Source: Gracilaria domingensis
Taxonomy: Eukaryota > Rhodophyta > Florideophyceae > Gracilariales > Gracilariaceae
Assembly (NCBI GenBank): GCA_022539475.1
Contig: VCMS01000159.1
Span: forward strand, 1-64,000
Reading direction: 5' to 3'
DNA: 64,000 nt
The position numbers and the translations under genes were made by a program. Position 1 is the first letter of the stretch. The number at the start of each line of letters is the position of its first letter. This document shows positions 43,561-55,490 of this stretch, piece by piece. The notes beneath the pieces were generated by a model. The model worked only from the letters and a program-made list of their open reading frames with translations, made no database searches and was not told where the DNA came from.

Positions 43561-46500
43561 TGCCACACTTAGTGGGTGTTTTAGTTAATATTGTTTATTA
43601 ATTTTAGGGAATATACTACTTAATGCACGGGCGTCGCAGCTGTCGCGCCCAGTAAAGCCCGCCAACCATGGCAATGCTACATCAGAATCACGCCTCTAGC
43701 CTTTCTCGACTTCGGCGGTGTATACCTTCTTGTCGGAGGCAGTACCTATTGCAGCGGTTCGGCTATCCGCCCTGCGCCCTTTAAGGAACCCTATTGTGGC
43801 AGTGTTCACCTTTTTGTCGCGTTTTGACCCTGTATAGGGGAGCTCCGGCTATACGCCATACCCTTTCGCCTCCCTTCTACAAGATCCCTAGTACCGTGGA
43901 CTCCTCGTCTTATCCTCTTCCTTTAGCCCATTTTCTCTACTTCGTGGTACCGGTCCTCTAGAGAGGTACACTCTACACACGTAGATCACCTTCTTCGTTC
44001 AACTCCCTGCGCCAGTCGTGATGGTCGGGCTCCAGTCTTACACCCGGTTCGTCGTGCCATTCCAGAGAGGCTGTGTTTACTGGATGCCGTACAAAGAAGA
44101 AGATCCTGAGCGTCTTCGTAGTGTGTTTCCCGCTCAGTCGCAGTGGACTACAAAGTGCTCTTTTCACTTAGAAAGGTTAACTCGCTTCTTTGTTCTCTCT
44201 TTGAGGTTCTTTTGTTTCGGAAGTTCAGGTGTATCTGTTGGTTTGGACACCGATGTCTCGGAACCTCTCCGATGCGGAGCCTGCTTTCAGCCACAGTCGA
44301 TCGACCAACGGTTCTAGTCCGTTGGATGCTAGTCCGCCGTGGAGGATACCAGTTCACCCTGTATCGACCTTGGGTTCTCGCAGACGTCTAACCCGCCGGA
44401 GCGCCGGACACTTTCGTTTTCCCCGTTGATCCCTGCAACTCACGAGATTGCTCCGGCATCTGCCCTTGCCGACCCGGCCTCTGCTGGGCAGGTCAAGGCT
44501 ACCACCGATGCGTCTCAGTCTCGTCGGGAGAAGGTTGAAAACCTCCAGGGAGCAATCCTGGAAGATCAGGTTCGCATTCTGCTTTAATTCCCTCATGGGA
44601 GAAGTCCGCTCACTACGGGAAGAAGTACGAGCATACCCCGTGAAGGATGTCGCAGAGGATCTTCGTATTCTACGGTCCGATGTCAAGTATGTTCTCTAAT
44701 GCATGGGAGGACCTGCTGCCTTCGTGGAAGGAATTGAGACCCGATTGGATCGGATTTGAAGGCGTCTGGAGATGATGGAGAAGACCGTTATCGCGGGACT
44801 TGCTACTCCGGCGGAGCCGGTGGCATTGTGGCATCGTGATAAGAACAGCGGTTGGTAAATATCTCGCCTCAGGCGGAAGTTCAAAGAGAACATTATGTAC
44901 TTCGACTCGGATTCGAGTTCGTGAGACGACACACCGGATATCCTAGATAGTTGGGCTTTATCGGAATTTTCAATGGGCGTTGGTCGTGTAGGGCATTCAT
45001 CACCCTCGAAGTCGTTATCGGCCAGCCAAGGTGTTGTTTGTACCCGGTCGAGGAGACGGAAGCACTCCAGGTTGAAGACGCTGAAGCCGAGGAACCCGAT
45101 GTATCGGAAGTTGTTGTCATACCCGTACTACTCTTTGGAAAATTTCTCATTGGATAGCAAACCGCGGGAGATGGGTAATGTGAAGGACAGCTTCCACCGT
45201 ATGCAGCTCTCACTGCGTGACAAGACATTTTCTGGAGGGGACCCAGTCCTGGTGCCTGATTTCCTCGCTCTTTTTGTGGTGAAGACCGTTTCCATCAAGA
45301 TGAAAGAAGTCCAAGCGTACATTGCCTTACCGCATATCTTATGAGAAGTGGCCGAAGACCAGTTTAACTCCGTAAGTCGCTCATCTCTGGCCTCCGAAGG
45401 AGAAGTTACGTGCTGGCCGGAAGAAGTGCCACTAAAGATGCAATCGGCACGGCCATTCTAGCACTCCGGGATATTCGGAGGAAGTCTGGAGAGGCGGAAA
45501 CCAAATAATCGGTACGCCTGAATAGGGCGTTCTAGCGTTCTGGTAATGTCTACCTCGCAGCGAAACTTCGCACGATGTTCGTTGATGGTCGCGACCCGGC
45601 CATCAAGACCCTAGTCGCCATGCTGCGACGCCGATAAGCAGAAGATTATCTACCTCCAGCTGTTCCAACACGCTCGCGCGGAAGGTGATGCACCCTTGCA
45701 CAAGGCCGAGTCACCAGGTCAAAAGTTCGCCAAGGCGTTGACAATGGAGAGACTGGGTGCCTATATTAGGCGTTGCTTGCCAGTGAAACATCCTAGAAGG
45801 AGCATTACAACTTCCAGGTGGCCCCGGGCCAGGAAGGTCTGAGTTTTATCCCCAGTACGGAAATAGAGTAGACCACAGACGCTTCCTTTCATACCGCTCG
45901 GAACGGTACGCTGCTTTACTCAGATGCCAACCGTGTGAACGGACGGAGGGTACCGTATGCGAACGGAGCAACCAGTTCTCAATGGCCTAGATGGAAGGAC
46001 ATCCGCCCCAGGGGAGGGTTCATAGATTCTCGAATGGCATCTCGCGTCCGGAAATTGCAACGCCGATCTGTCACCTCGGATGTACGCATGGTCAAATCTC
46101 GTCGCAGTGCCTCTTCTCCATGAAGAATGTGCCTATGATTACGCTACCTTACGAACCTTTGACTCCGGACGAGAAGAGAACCATCCCAATGAAAACTAAA
46201 TTGCGTCCGACGACGGACTCTTCTCAACCTGTCGCAGCAGCACCGCCACTGTGGAATTTCCAAGCACCACCCGTGCATCCCAACCCTCGGTTTGTGGCCG
46301 AACGAAAAACCGCTAAGGCGGGACCCCACGGCAAACGAGCACTCGTTGCCGAGGAGCCTGAGCAGCCGTTGCAGACGGCAGTTTAAGGGAACTGAACGAG
46401 GAAGTCTCCCCTTCAGGAGAGACCTCCTCAGAGTTGAGTCTGTTGACGCTCGAGGCGTCGTTGCCTCGCTCCCCGGTGAAAGTGCTCTCGAAGAAAGACG

Positions 46501-48620
46501 CCACACAGGCGGATTCGAAGCACCTGGGTGTTATGCTTCGACCATGGATACGGATGAGGGGCAACCGGATCCCGGACCGAATCATGGTTATGGCCATGCG
46601 AAACTATAAGGTGTAAGCTGACCTTGGATTGAAGCGCCAGTTTATCGTGCGTTACCTGACTGTACTCGACACAGATGCGGGTTCGAACTTCATTGCGGAG
46701 TCTCTCCTCACACCGCAACTGAGAGAAAGTGTCCACGGCAGCGTGCTTCCTGAAGTCGCTGACGCGAATAACATCCCATAAACAACGATGTGAAAAATTG
46801 ACTTAGTCGTGCGTTTAGGAACTTCCATGGTGAAGGTCGACTTCATCGTTCGTCGGTCATTGATTGCCTCACTTATATTGGGTTGCGATTAGTGCGACAG
46901 GTTTTCCGATGCAATCAGGCCCCACTTCAGGCGTGTAGAACTTGACGCTGATTCGTTGGTCCCGATCGTCCGTAGTCCGCTGAAGCGGTCATCACGAAAG
47001 CAAGTTCCACTCTCTGCAGCACAGGCCCAGTCACCGACATCACGTGAGTCCACCAAGCTCCGCGCCACTTCGCCGATTTGCATCCCGCCGGAGTCTCAAA
47101 CGAAGGTGTCAATTAATTCCCTTCAACGCGGTCTTCGGGTTATTCAATCACTATCTTCGTTGTATCACAAGTGCCAACCCGCTGCCGCGAATGGCGTTTA
47201 GCAGGTCACACCGGATACTCCATTTCGGATACTTGTTGCCAAACGTGGCAGCACACTTCAGTATCTGGTGAAGATCAAGTCATTGGATCCGTGACACCGC
47301 ACCCACGTGCGATGCTTCCGAAGAAGATGACGACTGCCGGTGTTCTCGGAATAGCTACCTCCGAAGAGGTTGTCGCCTCATCTAAGGAGAAGAGGCGGAG
47401 CTGTAGTTCCCGCTTCTTCCAGCAGTACTAGCGCCGTCGCAAAGGAGAGAAAACGGACTGACTCGGAACCGAACTCTGTCTCAGGAACAGAAGAGAGTAA
47501 GCCCGCGAGCTATGGCAAGGTTGATTCCTTGAAGACGCTCGAACTTGATCTTGGCCATGCGCCAGAGTTGCAACGTGAACGTCTAAAAGACTTGTTACGG
47601 GAGTTTAAGCGAAGGTAGGATAGCTGCCTTGCCTAGATTAATGCAAGGGAGAACCGTGTCGATTTGTTGCCGAACACGTGTTCGGTTTCCCTTACAGGGA
47701 AGGACCGAAAGCTCGGAAGTAAGAATAGTTCCAAGTAGACAAGATGCTCCGCGCAGGTGTCATCAAACACCCACAATCGCCGTGGGCATCTCCAGTGGTA
47801 TTGGCTCTCAAAGCCGACGAACCTGGAGGTTCTGTGTAAACTATCGAGCGCTCAATGCTGCGATGGTAAGAGACGCTTACCCAATCTCTCGTATGGACGA
47901 GTGTATCAATTCGCTCGGTGACGCCACTGTGTTCACGGGTTTGGATGCTAATTGGTGATACTGGCATATGAGGAAGGATGAACGCGATATGACTGCGTTC
48001 ATGTGCCACTCGGGCTCCTACCGCTTCAAGCGGATGTTTTCTGGCTTAACCAACCCCCACGCCCGCTTGCCAGCGACATCCCGTTGAGCCGTTTCAATCG
48101 GCGATCCGGTCTCGTCTACCTTGACGATATTATAATGTTTTCCAATAATCTGGATGATCATCTCACCCATGTCTGGGACGAGATGACCAATCTGCGTGAT
48201 GCAGGAATAACAATCAAGTTAAGAAAATGTGAATTCTTCACCGACATTGTTAACTATCTTGGACACTATATCCGGCCAGGACGGCTGACGATTGAGAAGA
48301 CTCGCGTCGGGTCGCTAGCGAAGGCGAAATAACCGCCAACTGAAACGTAATGAAGCCCCTTTTCAGGGCTGGTAAACGTCTACAGATGGTTAGTACCGAA
48401 CGTTTCGGACATTGCGGCTAGCCTTAACGCTCTCTTGGGGAAAGGTCAGCCACCAAAACTGGACTCCTTCACGCTCGCACAAGCGGAAGCGTTCAACTCG
48501 TTGAAGAAGGCTCTTACATCGGCACCGATCCTATCGTTATCGAAACCCGGATTGCCGATCTCCGCGGACCCGGACTCCAGCGACTACTAAGTAGGCTGCT
48601 CACCACTGAAATGGTAAACA
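43560..48620 (+). mobile_element. Gypsy-4: heavily decayed relative of Gypsy-3, incomplete
   Basis: This is a plus-strand Ty3/Gypsy fossil. The presumed LTR region (about 43560-44000) resembles Gypsy-3 only in layout. Gag begins near 44229 with the same plan as Gypsy-3 (coiled coil VENLQGAILEDQVRIL near 44540, KTFSGGDPVLVPDFLALF near 45225). A protease region follows (TVLDTDAGSNF near 46660). Reverse transcriptase comes next (SPWASPVVLALKAD near 47780, VYLDDIIMFSNN near 48115) and then the start of RNase H near 48430-48600. Integrase and a 3' LTR are not present. It is very broken, well over ten interruptions, and is the oldest LTR element here. Confidence 0.75.
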
Positions 48621-48972
48621 TGCGGTGAAGACGGCAGACAAGGCGATCAGCATGACGCGGTGAGCTGGGAAGCGCCCGTTCCGCCACGACAAGGATGACG
48701 TCGCAGAGAGATTTCGGCTGCGGGCGGAGCTCCTTCATGGAGTTGGTGCACATGGCCTTGAATACGGCGAAAACAGCGTCCTGCACGACGTGGTGTGCAG
48801 GTAAGGGCTGGTCCCGCACGAACAAGACGACGTCGCAGATAAAGTGCAGCTGCAGCCGGTGCTCCTCTATACAGTTGATTAACGTGGCCTTCAAGACAGC
48901 GAATAGTGCAGCCAGCATGGCGCGGTTTGCGGGGAAGCTCTCGTCGTGCACGATAAGGACCATCTCGCAGAG
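48595..48972 (-). pseudogene. Triplicated N-terminal half of a BTB/POZ domain
   Basis: Three tandem units of 44 codons (132 bp) lie on the minus strand: 48972-48841, 48840-48709 and 48708-48595. Each resembles the start of a BTB/POZ domain. Unit 1 is LCEMVLIVHDESFPANRAML ..., unit 2 ICDVVLFVRDQPLPAHHVVQ ... FKAM and unit 3 LCDVILVVAERALP .... The known BTB pattern is hCDVxLxVxDxxhPAHRxVLAxxSxVFKAMF. Unit 3 shifts frame near 48655, after which PAHRVMLIALSAVF appears in the other frame. A stop lies just before unit 1 (48982-48984). The second half of the BTB fold is absent. The Gypsy-4 remnant ends just left of it. BTB domains dimerise and recruit Cullin-3 ligases. Confidence 0.6.
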
Positions 48973-49660
48973 ATAGTGCAGCTACGGGTCTTGGAACATC
49001 TCTGCAAGCACGAAGTGGAGGTGGGTAGGGGCACCAAGATGACTACCGATGGTGCACCCGCCGGCCATAGAGATGTGGGGTCTGGTAGCGTCTCGGCGGC
49101 ATTCGATGGGGTTTCTGGAGGCGCGGCGAGCACAGGCGGCGTGCCAAGAGATGCATGACGATGGTGGAGGGCACGAGGTGGCTGTCCATGGCACAACGCA
49201 CAGGCAGCGTGCACAATGCTGCCTGTCCAAAAGGGTAAGAGCTGCGGTGCGTCGATGAAGAAGAAGAGCGAGAAGCAAGCCATCATGGCTAATGTTATAA
49301 CCTCTTATGTGTGTATTTGTGTGTGCCTTTCTTTCGGTAGACGCGCATAGGGAGCCAAAAGGCGGCAACGCAGGCGACGGAAACAAAAGTGAGCGCGGCG
49401 GCGGGAGCATGCGGGCAACGCTTTAAACGCGCTTGGCCAGCAGCTGTAACAGCAGGTAAACGGAAAGAAAGCAGCGATCAAGCGAACAGACCGCCAAGAC
49501 CACAAAAGAGATAGGAAACACTGGATCTGGTTCAGAAAAGGCAGCAGCATCTGCTGCAAGCTTCAGTCGAGACACGACCGCCTCTGCCCAAGCTTCTGAG
49601 GACGCTGCCACTTCTTCCGTATCAGCTGCAACTGTCGAGAAACGAACCATGAAGACCGTC
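48973..49660 (-). other. GC-rich upstream region of the BTB relic
   Basis: A minus-strand frame from 49410 to 48982 is in phase with the BTB units but separated from them by a stop. It is rich in Pro/Arg/Cys with no domain, ending THLHFVLAEMFQDP. It could be the N-terminus of the BTB protein or its 5' untranslated region. The region is more GC-rich than its surroundings. Confidence 0.35.
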
Positions 49661-50260
49661 ATGCAAATCTGAGGTCTTGGAGAACTACAGGAGACTGTAA
49701 TGGGTTCCCTGGAGGACGTAGACGAGCTATGAGAACATATGCCAAAATGAAGTCTGCAAGAGACTTCAGATGTCTTGAGGAGAGGTATAAAGTGGCAGTG
49801 TCTTGTACCGTGAACCTAAAGAAACGGGCCCACTTGAGTGAATCGGGGTTTATTTTGCATGCTTTAGGCATGTCTCCAGCAACGTTTTGACTCAAGAAAT
49901 TCACGTTCAAGGAGCATTTGAGGAACACTGAGAACCGTACGACTAACACAGCGCTCTCCGCTCTGCAAGTCGGAGCTGCCTTGCACGAGATACTTGATCA
50001 ATATTTGAAACCAATGGCTTTGATAATGCTTTACATTTTTCCGCAAGCGGAGATTCATTCAAAGAGGCTCGGGTGCACCTCTCAGAGAAGCACGATGCAG
50101 TTCGCGCTGAAGTATGATCTGCACTATTTGGTGGTGCTTTGACGTTGAGGATGACGGGAATGAATCTAACTGACCGTCATGGGACGTAGCTTCTATTTCG
50201 GCAAGACCATCTTTGCTAGCGCAGTACCAGGTCTTTTTTTCCCTGTTCACATCTTCTTGT
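49661..50260. other. No gene recognised
   Basis: Stops are frequent in all frames and no motif was seen. The region may be flanking or subterminal DNA of the Harbinger relic to its right. Confidence 0.4.
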
Positions 50261-50269
50261 TTCGTGAAA

Positions 50270-51500
50270 GATACCTCACGCGTCTTCTGCTCGTTTTCGT
50301 CTAAGCAGAAGTTTTTTTAGCTTCGTGCCCAAGATAATTATGCTCGCCTGCTCAACGTGAATCCTCATAGAGGATAAGAAATAGTTAAAGGATTTCTCGT
50401 ACCAGTGACAAGCCTGAGGCGGCGGAATTGGCGTGATCAAATTGTCAGTACACACGTAGCCCTGGTAATCATTTGGGTGATACATGTACTATCTGTGCCT
50501 CACAAAAGGGTTCAAGTGCCCACTATGTGGATGTTGTGGGCGAAAAACTGATGTATGCCGTATGTGTGCCGTATCTATGGCGTGCGCATGGTTGGTTTAT
50601 GGATGGTATTCGCACACAACAGGCACAGTGCCAATCTCAAAAAATTACGTTTTTTTATTCCGTTACATATGCCATCATCCGTCATGCACCAGGCACTCAT
50701 ACGGCACAAATGCGACGCAGATACGATTTATATACGACATTGTGCCAAACATGGCACAGAGTAGGCACCTGAACCCCCATATCAGACATGAAGCGTACAT
50801 ATACCACCCAAATGTTCCCCTGGGTAGGTTTCATCGCCAACAATCCAAACTATACAGGAAACCCTTGTTTGTTCAAGAACCGGGACAATCTCCATGCCGC
50901 ATAGGCTAAGGAATCATGAGTAGATTCTACACATTTTGCTGAGACTAACAAGAACCTACCAGCGTAGTACACCACGGCCTGCACCGGAATAACGTAGTAG
51001 CCTTTTCGACACCAATATTTTGCCGCATTGCGACTCGGTCTTTTGATCTTTATAGTTATGCCGTCGATGGCGCCAATGCATCTCGTGAAGGGGCTGGGCT
51101 TCTGGCGAGATGTCTTGAAGCCTTTTGACAGCGCAAAGATAAGATGACGGAATTCCTGGAAGCTGCAGAACCTTCGAGAGAGCCACACAAGTTTCCAAAA
51201 GAATCTTGAAAACTGTGGAACGTTGTGTGCGGAGGAGCTGGTGTTCAGTGTCTACGTTACCTCCCACCAGACGACTTAGCGTGATTTCCAGCCTCATCGC
51301 CACAGAAAGTGTCGGATGACCAGGTCGATTACCCATTTCCACACTTTTTGCCATATGAGGACAAAGAATACGTACCAGTTTGTAGAACCATGAGCGACTC
51401 ATCCGGTACGCTCTTCGAAAAGTAGTATCACTGGGAAAGTTAGTAAATGACTCGAAAGAGATGTTTTCTCTTGTTTGAGATGGCGGACGATTGGATGCCG
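50270..51500 (-). pseudogene. HARBI1-like (PIF/Harbinger) transposase relic with a MITE in it
   Basis: Reading leftward, the N-terminal helical part is YRMSRSWFYKLVRILCPHMA (51420-51360). Next comes the helix-turn-helix region near 51300-51200 (LEITLSRLVGGN). The first catalytic Asp lies in FTRCIGAIDGITIKIKRPS near 51080. The second lies in IVGDETYPG just right of the MITE near 50845, continuing left of it as YVCTDNLITPIP near 50450. The Glu lies in MRIHVEQA near 50360. Frame changes occur near 51200 and elsewhere. It is about 40-45% similar by eye to the intact transposase at 62751-63977, so it is a different subfamily. Confidence 0.75.
50470..50814 (+). mobile_element. MITE-C, inserted in the HARBI1-like relic
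   Basis: A 345-bp non-coding element has 20-bp terminal inverted repeats, CATTTGGGTGATACATGTAC and the complement of CATTTGGGTGGTATATGTAC (two mismatches). The flanks CCCTGGTA (left) and CCCTGGGTA (right, three bases out) look like an imperfect 8-9 bp target duplication. That would fit a Mutator or hAT-type non-autonomous element. The interior has repeated CGGCACAAATG/ATGGCACAGA words. There is only one copy in the window. Confidence 0.7.
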
Positions 51501-51828
51501 GTTACTTCCGTTTTTTTTGGCGATAGTCTCCTTCAAACATAGACTCGCATCCTTTAGAACTGCTCGTTTTCGAGCACTGTTCAGAATCACAGTGAAAATT
51601 GGTGTGAATATGTCTGAAGTCATGTTGAAAACTGGCGTGCAAATACTGATGGCGAAGATCGTAGAAAGCAGCGAAAAAGAACAGAGGAGTGCTGGGTGAC
51701 GCATGGTACTTGAACGCTCGTTTAACCGTCAGAAAGTAGAATAGATAGATGTTATTGACGGAGAAAGAGCCACGGGGGCTTTAATCCCACGAAATATGTT
51801 GGCCAAACTGCATCTATGTGTGTTTGGT

Positions 51829-52282
51829 CCCTGTGAGATAATGTGATGCGCAATGGATGTCCATCGGATGAAAAATCGGAACATCTATGGGATATCAGTT
51901 GGTTATCTTCTGCGCATCCAGGATATCCGAATGATATGCCATGGCACTCCGTTGGATGGGCTTAATTGATGCACTTTACATGTCTTTTGGATAAAAAAAA
52001 TCTATTCCAAAGATATACATATGATGCACGAAGATATGTTCCATGGATGTCCGTAAATCCGCCGTGCATCATTTGGACATCACAAAATCCAATGGACATC
52101 TCTTCGTACATCATATGCGTATCAGGCGGTTATCATTGGGATATACTTAATGCATCATCAGAGCATCATTTACGTATATCATATGGACATCTTAAGGAGA
52201 TCAAATGGGCATCTTCAGGTCTCGTAATTGTAATATGGGTTATCTGGGGGGTATCATACGGACATCAATTCACCTCTCTGGG
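51829..52282 (+). mobile_element. MITE-B copy 2
   Basis: A 454-bp element aligns end to end with 31919-32375 and has the same orientation. It begins CCCTGTGAGATAATGTGATG, ends CACCTCTCTGGG, and is flanked by GGT on both sides (51826-51828 and 52283-52285). The two copies differ by around 10% by eye. The internal inverted repeat (CATATGATG ... CATCATATG) is kept. A 3-bp duplication with no fixed sequence (CAA, GGT) points to a CACTA/EnSpm-like rather than a TWA-specific Harbinger enzyme, but this is inference. Confidence 0.82.
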
Positions 52283-53485
52283 GGTCTGGTATCGGCATAC
52301 GCCGTGTCATCGTGACTCTCTGCCACAGAGTCACCATGACATTGTGTATGTTCGCAGACTAACCACAGACTCTCTGAGAGAGTCCCTGGGTAGTGTGCAA
52401 ACTGTATGTTTTGTGCACCTAAGACAGCGATGGTAGCTGGTCCATGTTTGGACCCATCCATGATTCAAGAACTGGAGTGTATTATAGTTTGAACACCTTT
52501 CTTTGATATATTTACCATACTAACGCGTGAACGCGTTCACGTGAACGCTTGTATAGACTGCGCCTCACTAGACATATTTTTTCATTGTTATGAAGATCGC
52601 ACAACATTTTCGAAAAAGGAAAATTATGACATGCGAAATAATGCTTCTGATACGATTTAACTGGTATAGCAATGGCGCAGGAAGTTTGCCATGCTCGGAT
52701 GAATAAAAGTAGCTCGAAACACCTCAACGTAAATATTGAAATATAAGAGCGATTCCAATAGGACAATATTTTTATGTTCTTGAATGTGAAGAATCGAAAC
52801 ATATTTAATCTTTTTATCGATTTTGTTGAACTTTTGAAGATCGTCGCTTACTTCTCTGTACACTCTAAAATCTTTAGTGTTATTTTTTCCACTGAGAAAA
52901 AAGAAATGCTGAACAATACTCGTACGACAGCGAGTTCTCAAAGAAACCCAACTGCGGGAGTACACCCTGCATCCGAGGTTGCCATTAGTAGCTGGAACTG
53001 GTTTTATTAAAGAAGAGTACTGGTATCCTGGGTTCCAAAGGTGTGCTATAAGTGATAAAGACCCAAAAGAAAAGCAAATCACTTCTACCAGCAGTAAGGA
53101 TTGCGATGGGTATGAGGTAGAGGACCCCTTCAGAACAAAGTAAACTTCAGCTTTTCATTTCGCGCTAAAACTCAGCCAATGAAAATCAAACATTTTGGCG
53201 GTTGCAGGCGTTCGCGCGCAAACGTTTGATTACGTGTCAATCGTCAAACACGTGTTTGATTCCTCAGCTTCCATGCCAATGCATGGGCCCCACATGAGAA
53301 ACGTGTCAACGTGAGGCGCCTTGGCAGGAGTCAGTTCGGATGGCCGCCAAGCACCGGTACAAGCACCAGATGCAATGACGCCAGAACCCAAAAAATCAAA
53401 ATAAATTGTATCCAGATAGTTTGCAGCGCGGGAGATGATATCGCCTAAGACAGGAGGGGCCAAATTAAAATTTTAACCATGATTC
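52283..53485. other. Intergenic stretch with palindromes
   Basis: No gene is recognised. GCGTGAACGCGTTCACGTGAACGC at 52525-52548 is a strong palindrome built on GTGAACGC. At about 53215-53260 CGCGCAAACGTTTGATTACG and CAAACACGTGTTTGATT give further inverted repeats. These could be remnants of transposon termini. Confidence 0.4.
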
Positions 53486-54013
53486 TGTTAGGATTTCGTT
53501 AATTCTGGTCATGTTTTTATTTGAATTTGTTATATTGCTATGCTTTTAGTTAGTCATTTAATGTTTTGATGCTTTCTTTGAATTCCCCGTGGTCTAGCGA
53601 TCCGATTTGATACCCTAATGATCCTCAGAGTCTTTGTTTGACATTAGTTGTCATAATGTTACCAAGACATGTCACGTGTGATGTCTGCCTCGTCAGTTGA
53701 CGTCATGACTGAATTCATAGTTTCGGTGCCTCGCTGGAACTTCTACAAATGGACACGTTGCAGGAACTTCTAGAAGCTTCTAGAAGACTCCACTGTCGAT
53801 TTCTACGCACAGTTTCTACACTAATTCCGACGCAAGGGCCAGTACTCATAGACACATTAGTTTGAGGGATATTCTAGAAAGCTGCGTTAGCGACCTTATT
53901 TTCGAATGTCCGATTCTCCATATTAACCCTGGTCGACTGCCCGAACTCTCCTCGGCAGTCACCATCGTTCACGTTCTCAACCATTGTTCAACCTCAGACC
54001 CAGTGTTCTAACA
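53486..54013 (+). repeat. Gypsy-2b 5' LTR
   Basis: This LTR is 528 bp, TGTTAGGATTTCG ... CAGTGTTCTAACA, the reverse complement of the Gypsy-2 LTRs, with a few differences. Confidence 0.9.
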
Positions 54014-54962
54014 TTGGTAGCATCGCAAGTAAGTATTGCGCTCATTTGAAACTGAGTGACCATCCAGCCCTAGTGGATTTTGCTATACAAAATTCCCTAG
54101 GTTTGGATGAGCCACAGACGTCCAGCTCTTTACTGACTGTTGATTTCTGACCCAATTTGGGTGTTTCCAGTGAGCTCAATACGCCGATCCCAAGTACCGC
54201 CGTCATCGCCGTCGTTCTATACGAACACGGAAATATCCACCGAACCGCCGTCATCGCCACCACCGCCGCCACCTCCTGTCAACCCCACCGAAACCCCTGT
54301 TTCCGCTGCCGTGTCCACCTTGGAACCGTGTACACCACCTTCATACACACCGTCACCACCGTCCTCACCAGCTCGTCAACAACCCGATCCTGTTGACAGC
54401 AATCCGATTTCAAGGAACCGATCGGTTACCGAGGCTACCGAGGGTACTCCACGTCATCTGCTCCGCATAGACGACGCGGCTAATATCCATATCCTTCGCG
54501 TGGCCACCGATCGAATCAAGCGACGGCGTGTACGTAACCTTCGACGTCGCTTGAAGACTCCCAGGTGTGACGACTGTGAACTCCGTTTCAATAGCTGCAA
54601 GTTCGAGGACCATTTCTAACCCCAGAGAATGCGATCATGCTAAGAAAGCTATTCAAAGCTTATGAAGATGGCACACTTGAAGATATTCATGAAGAGTTCG
54701 TTCTATTCCTATTCTCTTACCTGGTATCTCAGTTTGGTCACCTCTCGCCGGACCCCGGAGATACATTCTTGAATACAATTGAAAGTGCTATTCTACACAT
54801 CGAGGAATTTGGAGATAATACTGATCTTTCCATAACGTTTGAACCGCATTCCGATATGGTTCTCTTCCCTAACCCTCCAGGACAGTTTCAAAATCATCCT
54901 GTTCCGAATGGTACGCCCAACAACTAACGAGTCGGGACGACTCTCCTTAATGCGGGAAGTGA

Positions 54963-55490
54963 TGTTAGGATTTCGTTAATTCTGGTCATGTTTTTATTTG
55001 AATTTGTTATATTGCTATGCTTTTAGTTATTCATTTAATGTTTTGATGCTTTCTTTGAATTCCCCGTGGTCTAGCGATCCGATTTGATACCCTAATGATC
55101 CTCAGAGTCTTTGTTTGACATTAGTTGTCATAATGTTACCAAGACATGTCACGTGTGATGTCTGCCTCGTCAGTTGACGTCATGACTGACTTCATAGTTT
55201 CGGTGCCTCGCTGGAACTTCTACAAATGGACACGTTGCAGGAACTTCTAGAAGCTTCTAGAAGACTCCACTGTCGATTTCTACGCACAGTTTCTACACTA
55301 ATTCCGACGCAAGGGCCAGTACTCATAGACACATTAGTTTGAGGGATATTCTAGAAAGCTGCGTTAGCGACCTTATTTTCGAAGGTCCGATTCTTCATAT
55401 AAACCCTGGTCGACTGCCCGAACTCTCCTCGGCAGTCACCATCGTTCACGTTCTCAACCATTGTTCAACCTCAGACCCAGTGTTCTAACA
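54963..55490 (+). repeat. Gypsy-2b 3' LTR
   Basis: This LTR is 528 bp and preceded by GCGGGAAGTGA. Its promoter part reads CATATAAACCCTGG, as in Gypsy-2. Confidence 0.9.

Larger units (their letters stand above)
53486..55490 (+). mobile_element. Gypsy-2b: short non-autonomous member of the Gypsy-2 family
   Basis: A 2,005-bp element has two 528-bp LTRs that differ at only a handful of positions, so it is young. The termini, primer-binding site (TTGGTAGCATCGCAAG at 54014) and polypurine tract are those of Gypsy-2. The flanks GATTC / GCTTC match in four of five bases. It carries the N-terminal part of the leader ORF (from 54140) and most of the small 3' ORF (to 54927). It has no gag or pol, so it would have to move with proteins supplied by Gypsy-2. 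Confidence 0.9.

Noticed and set aside
49659-50142. A possible gene left of the HARBI1-like relic
   Set aside because: Stops are frequent in all frames and no motif is recognisable.
51966-52436. A 156-codon frame over MITE-B and its right flank
   Set aside because: It is built on the short ATC/GAT-rich words of the MITE, and the equivalent frame in copy 1 differs in length; no protein motif.
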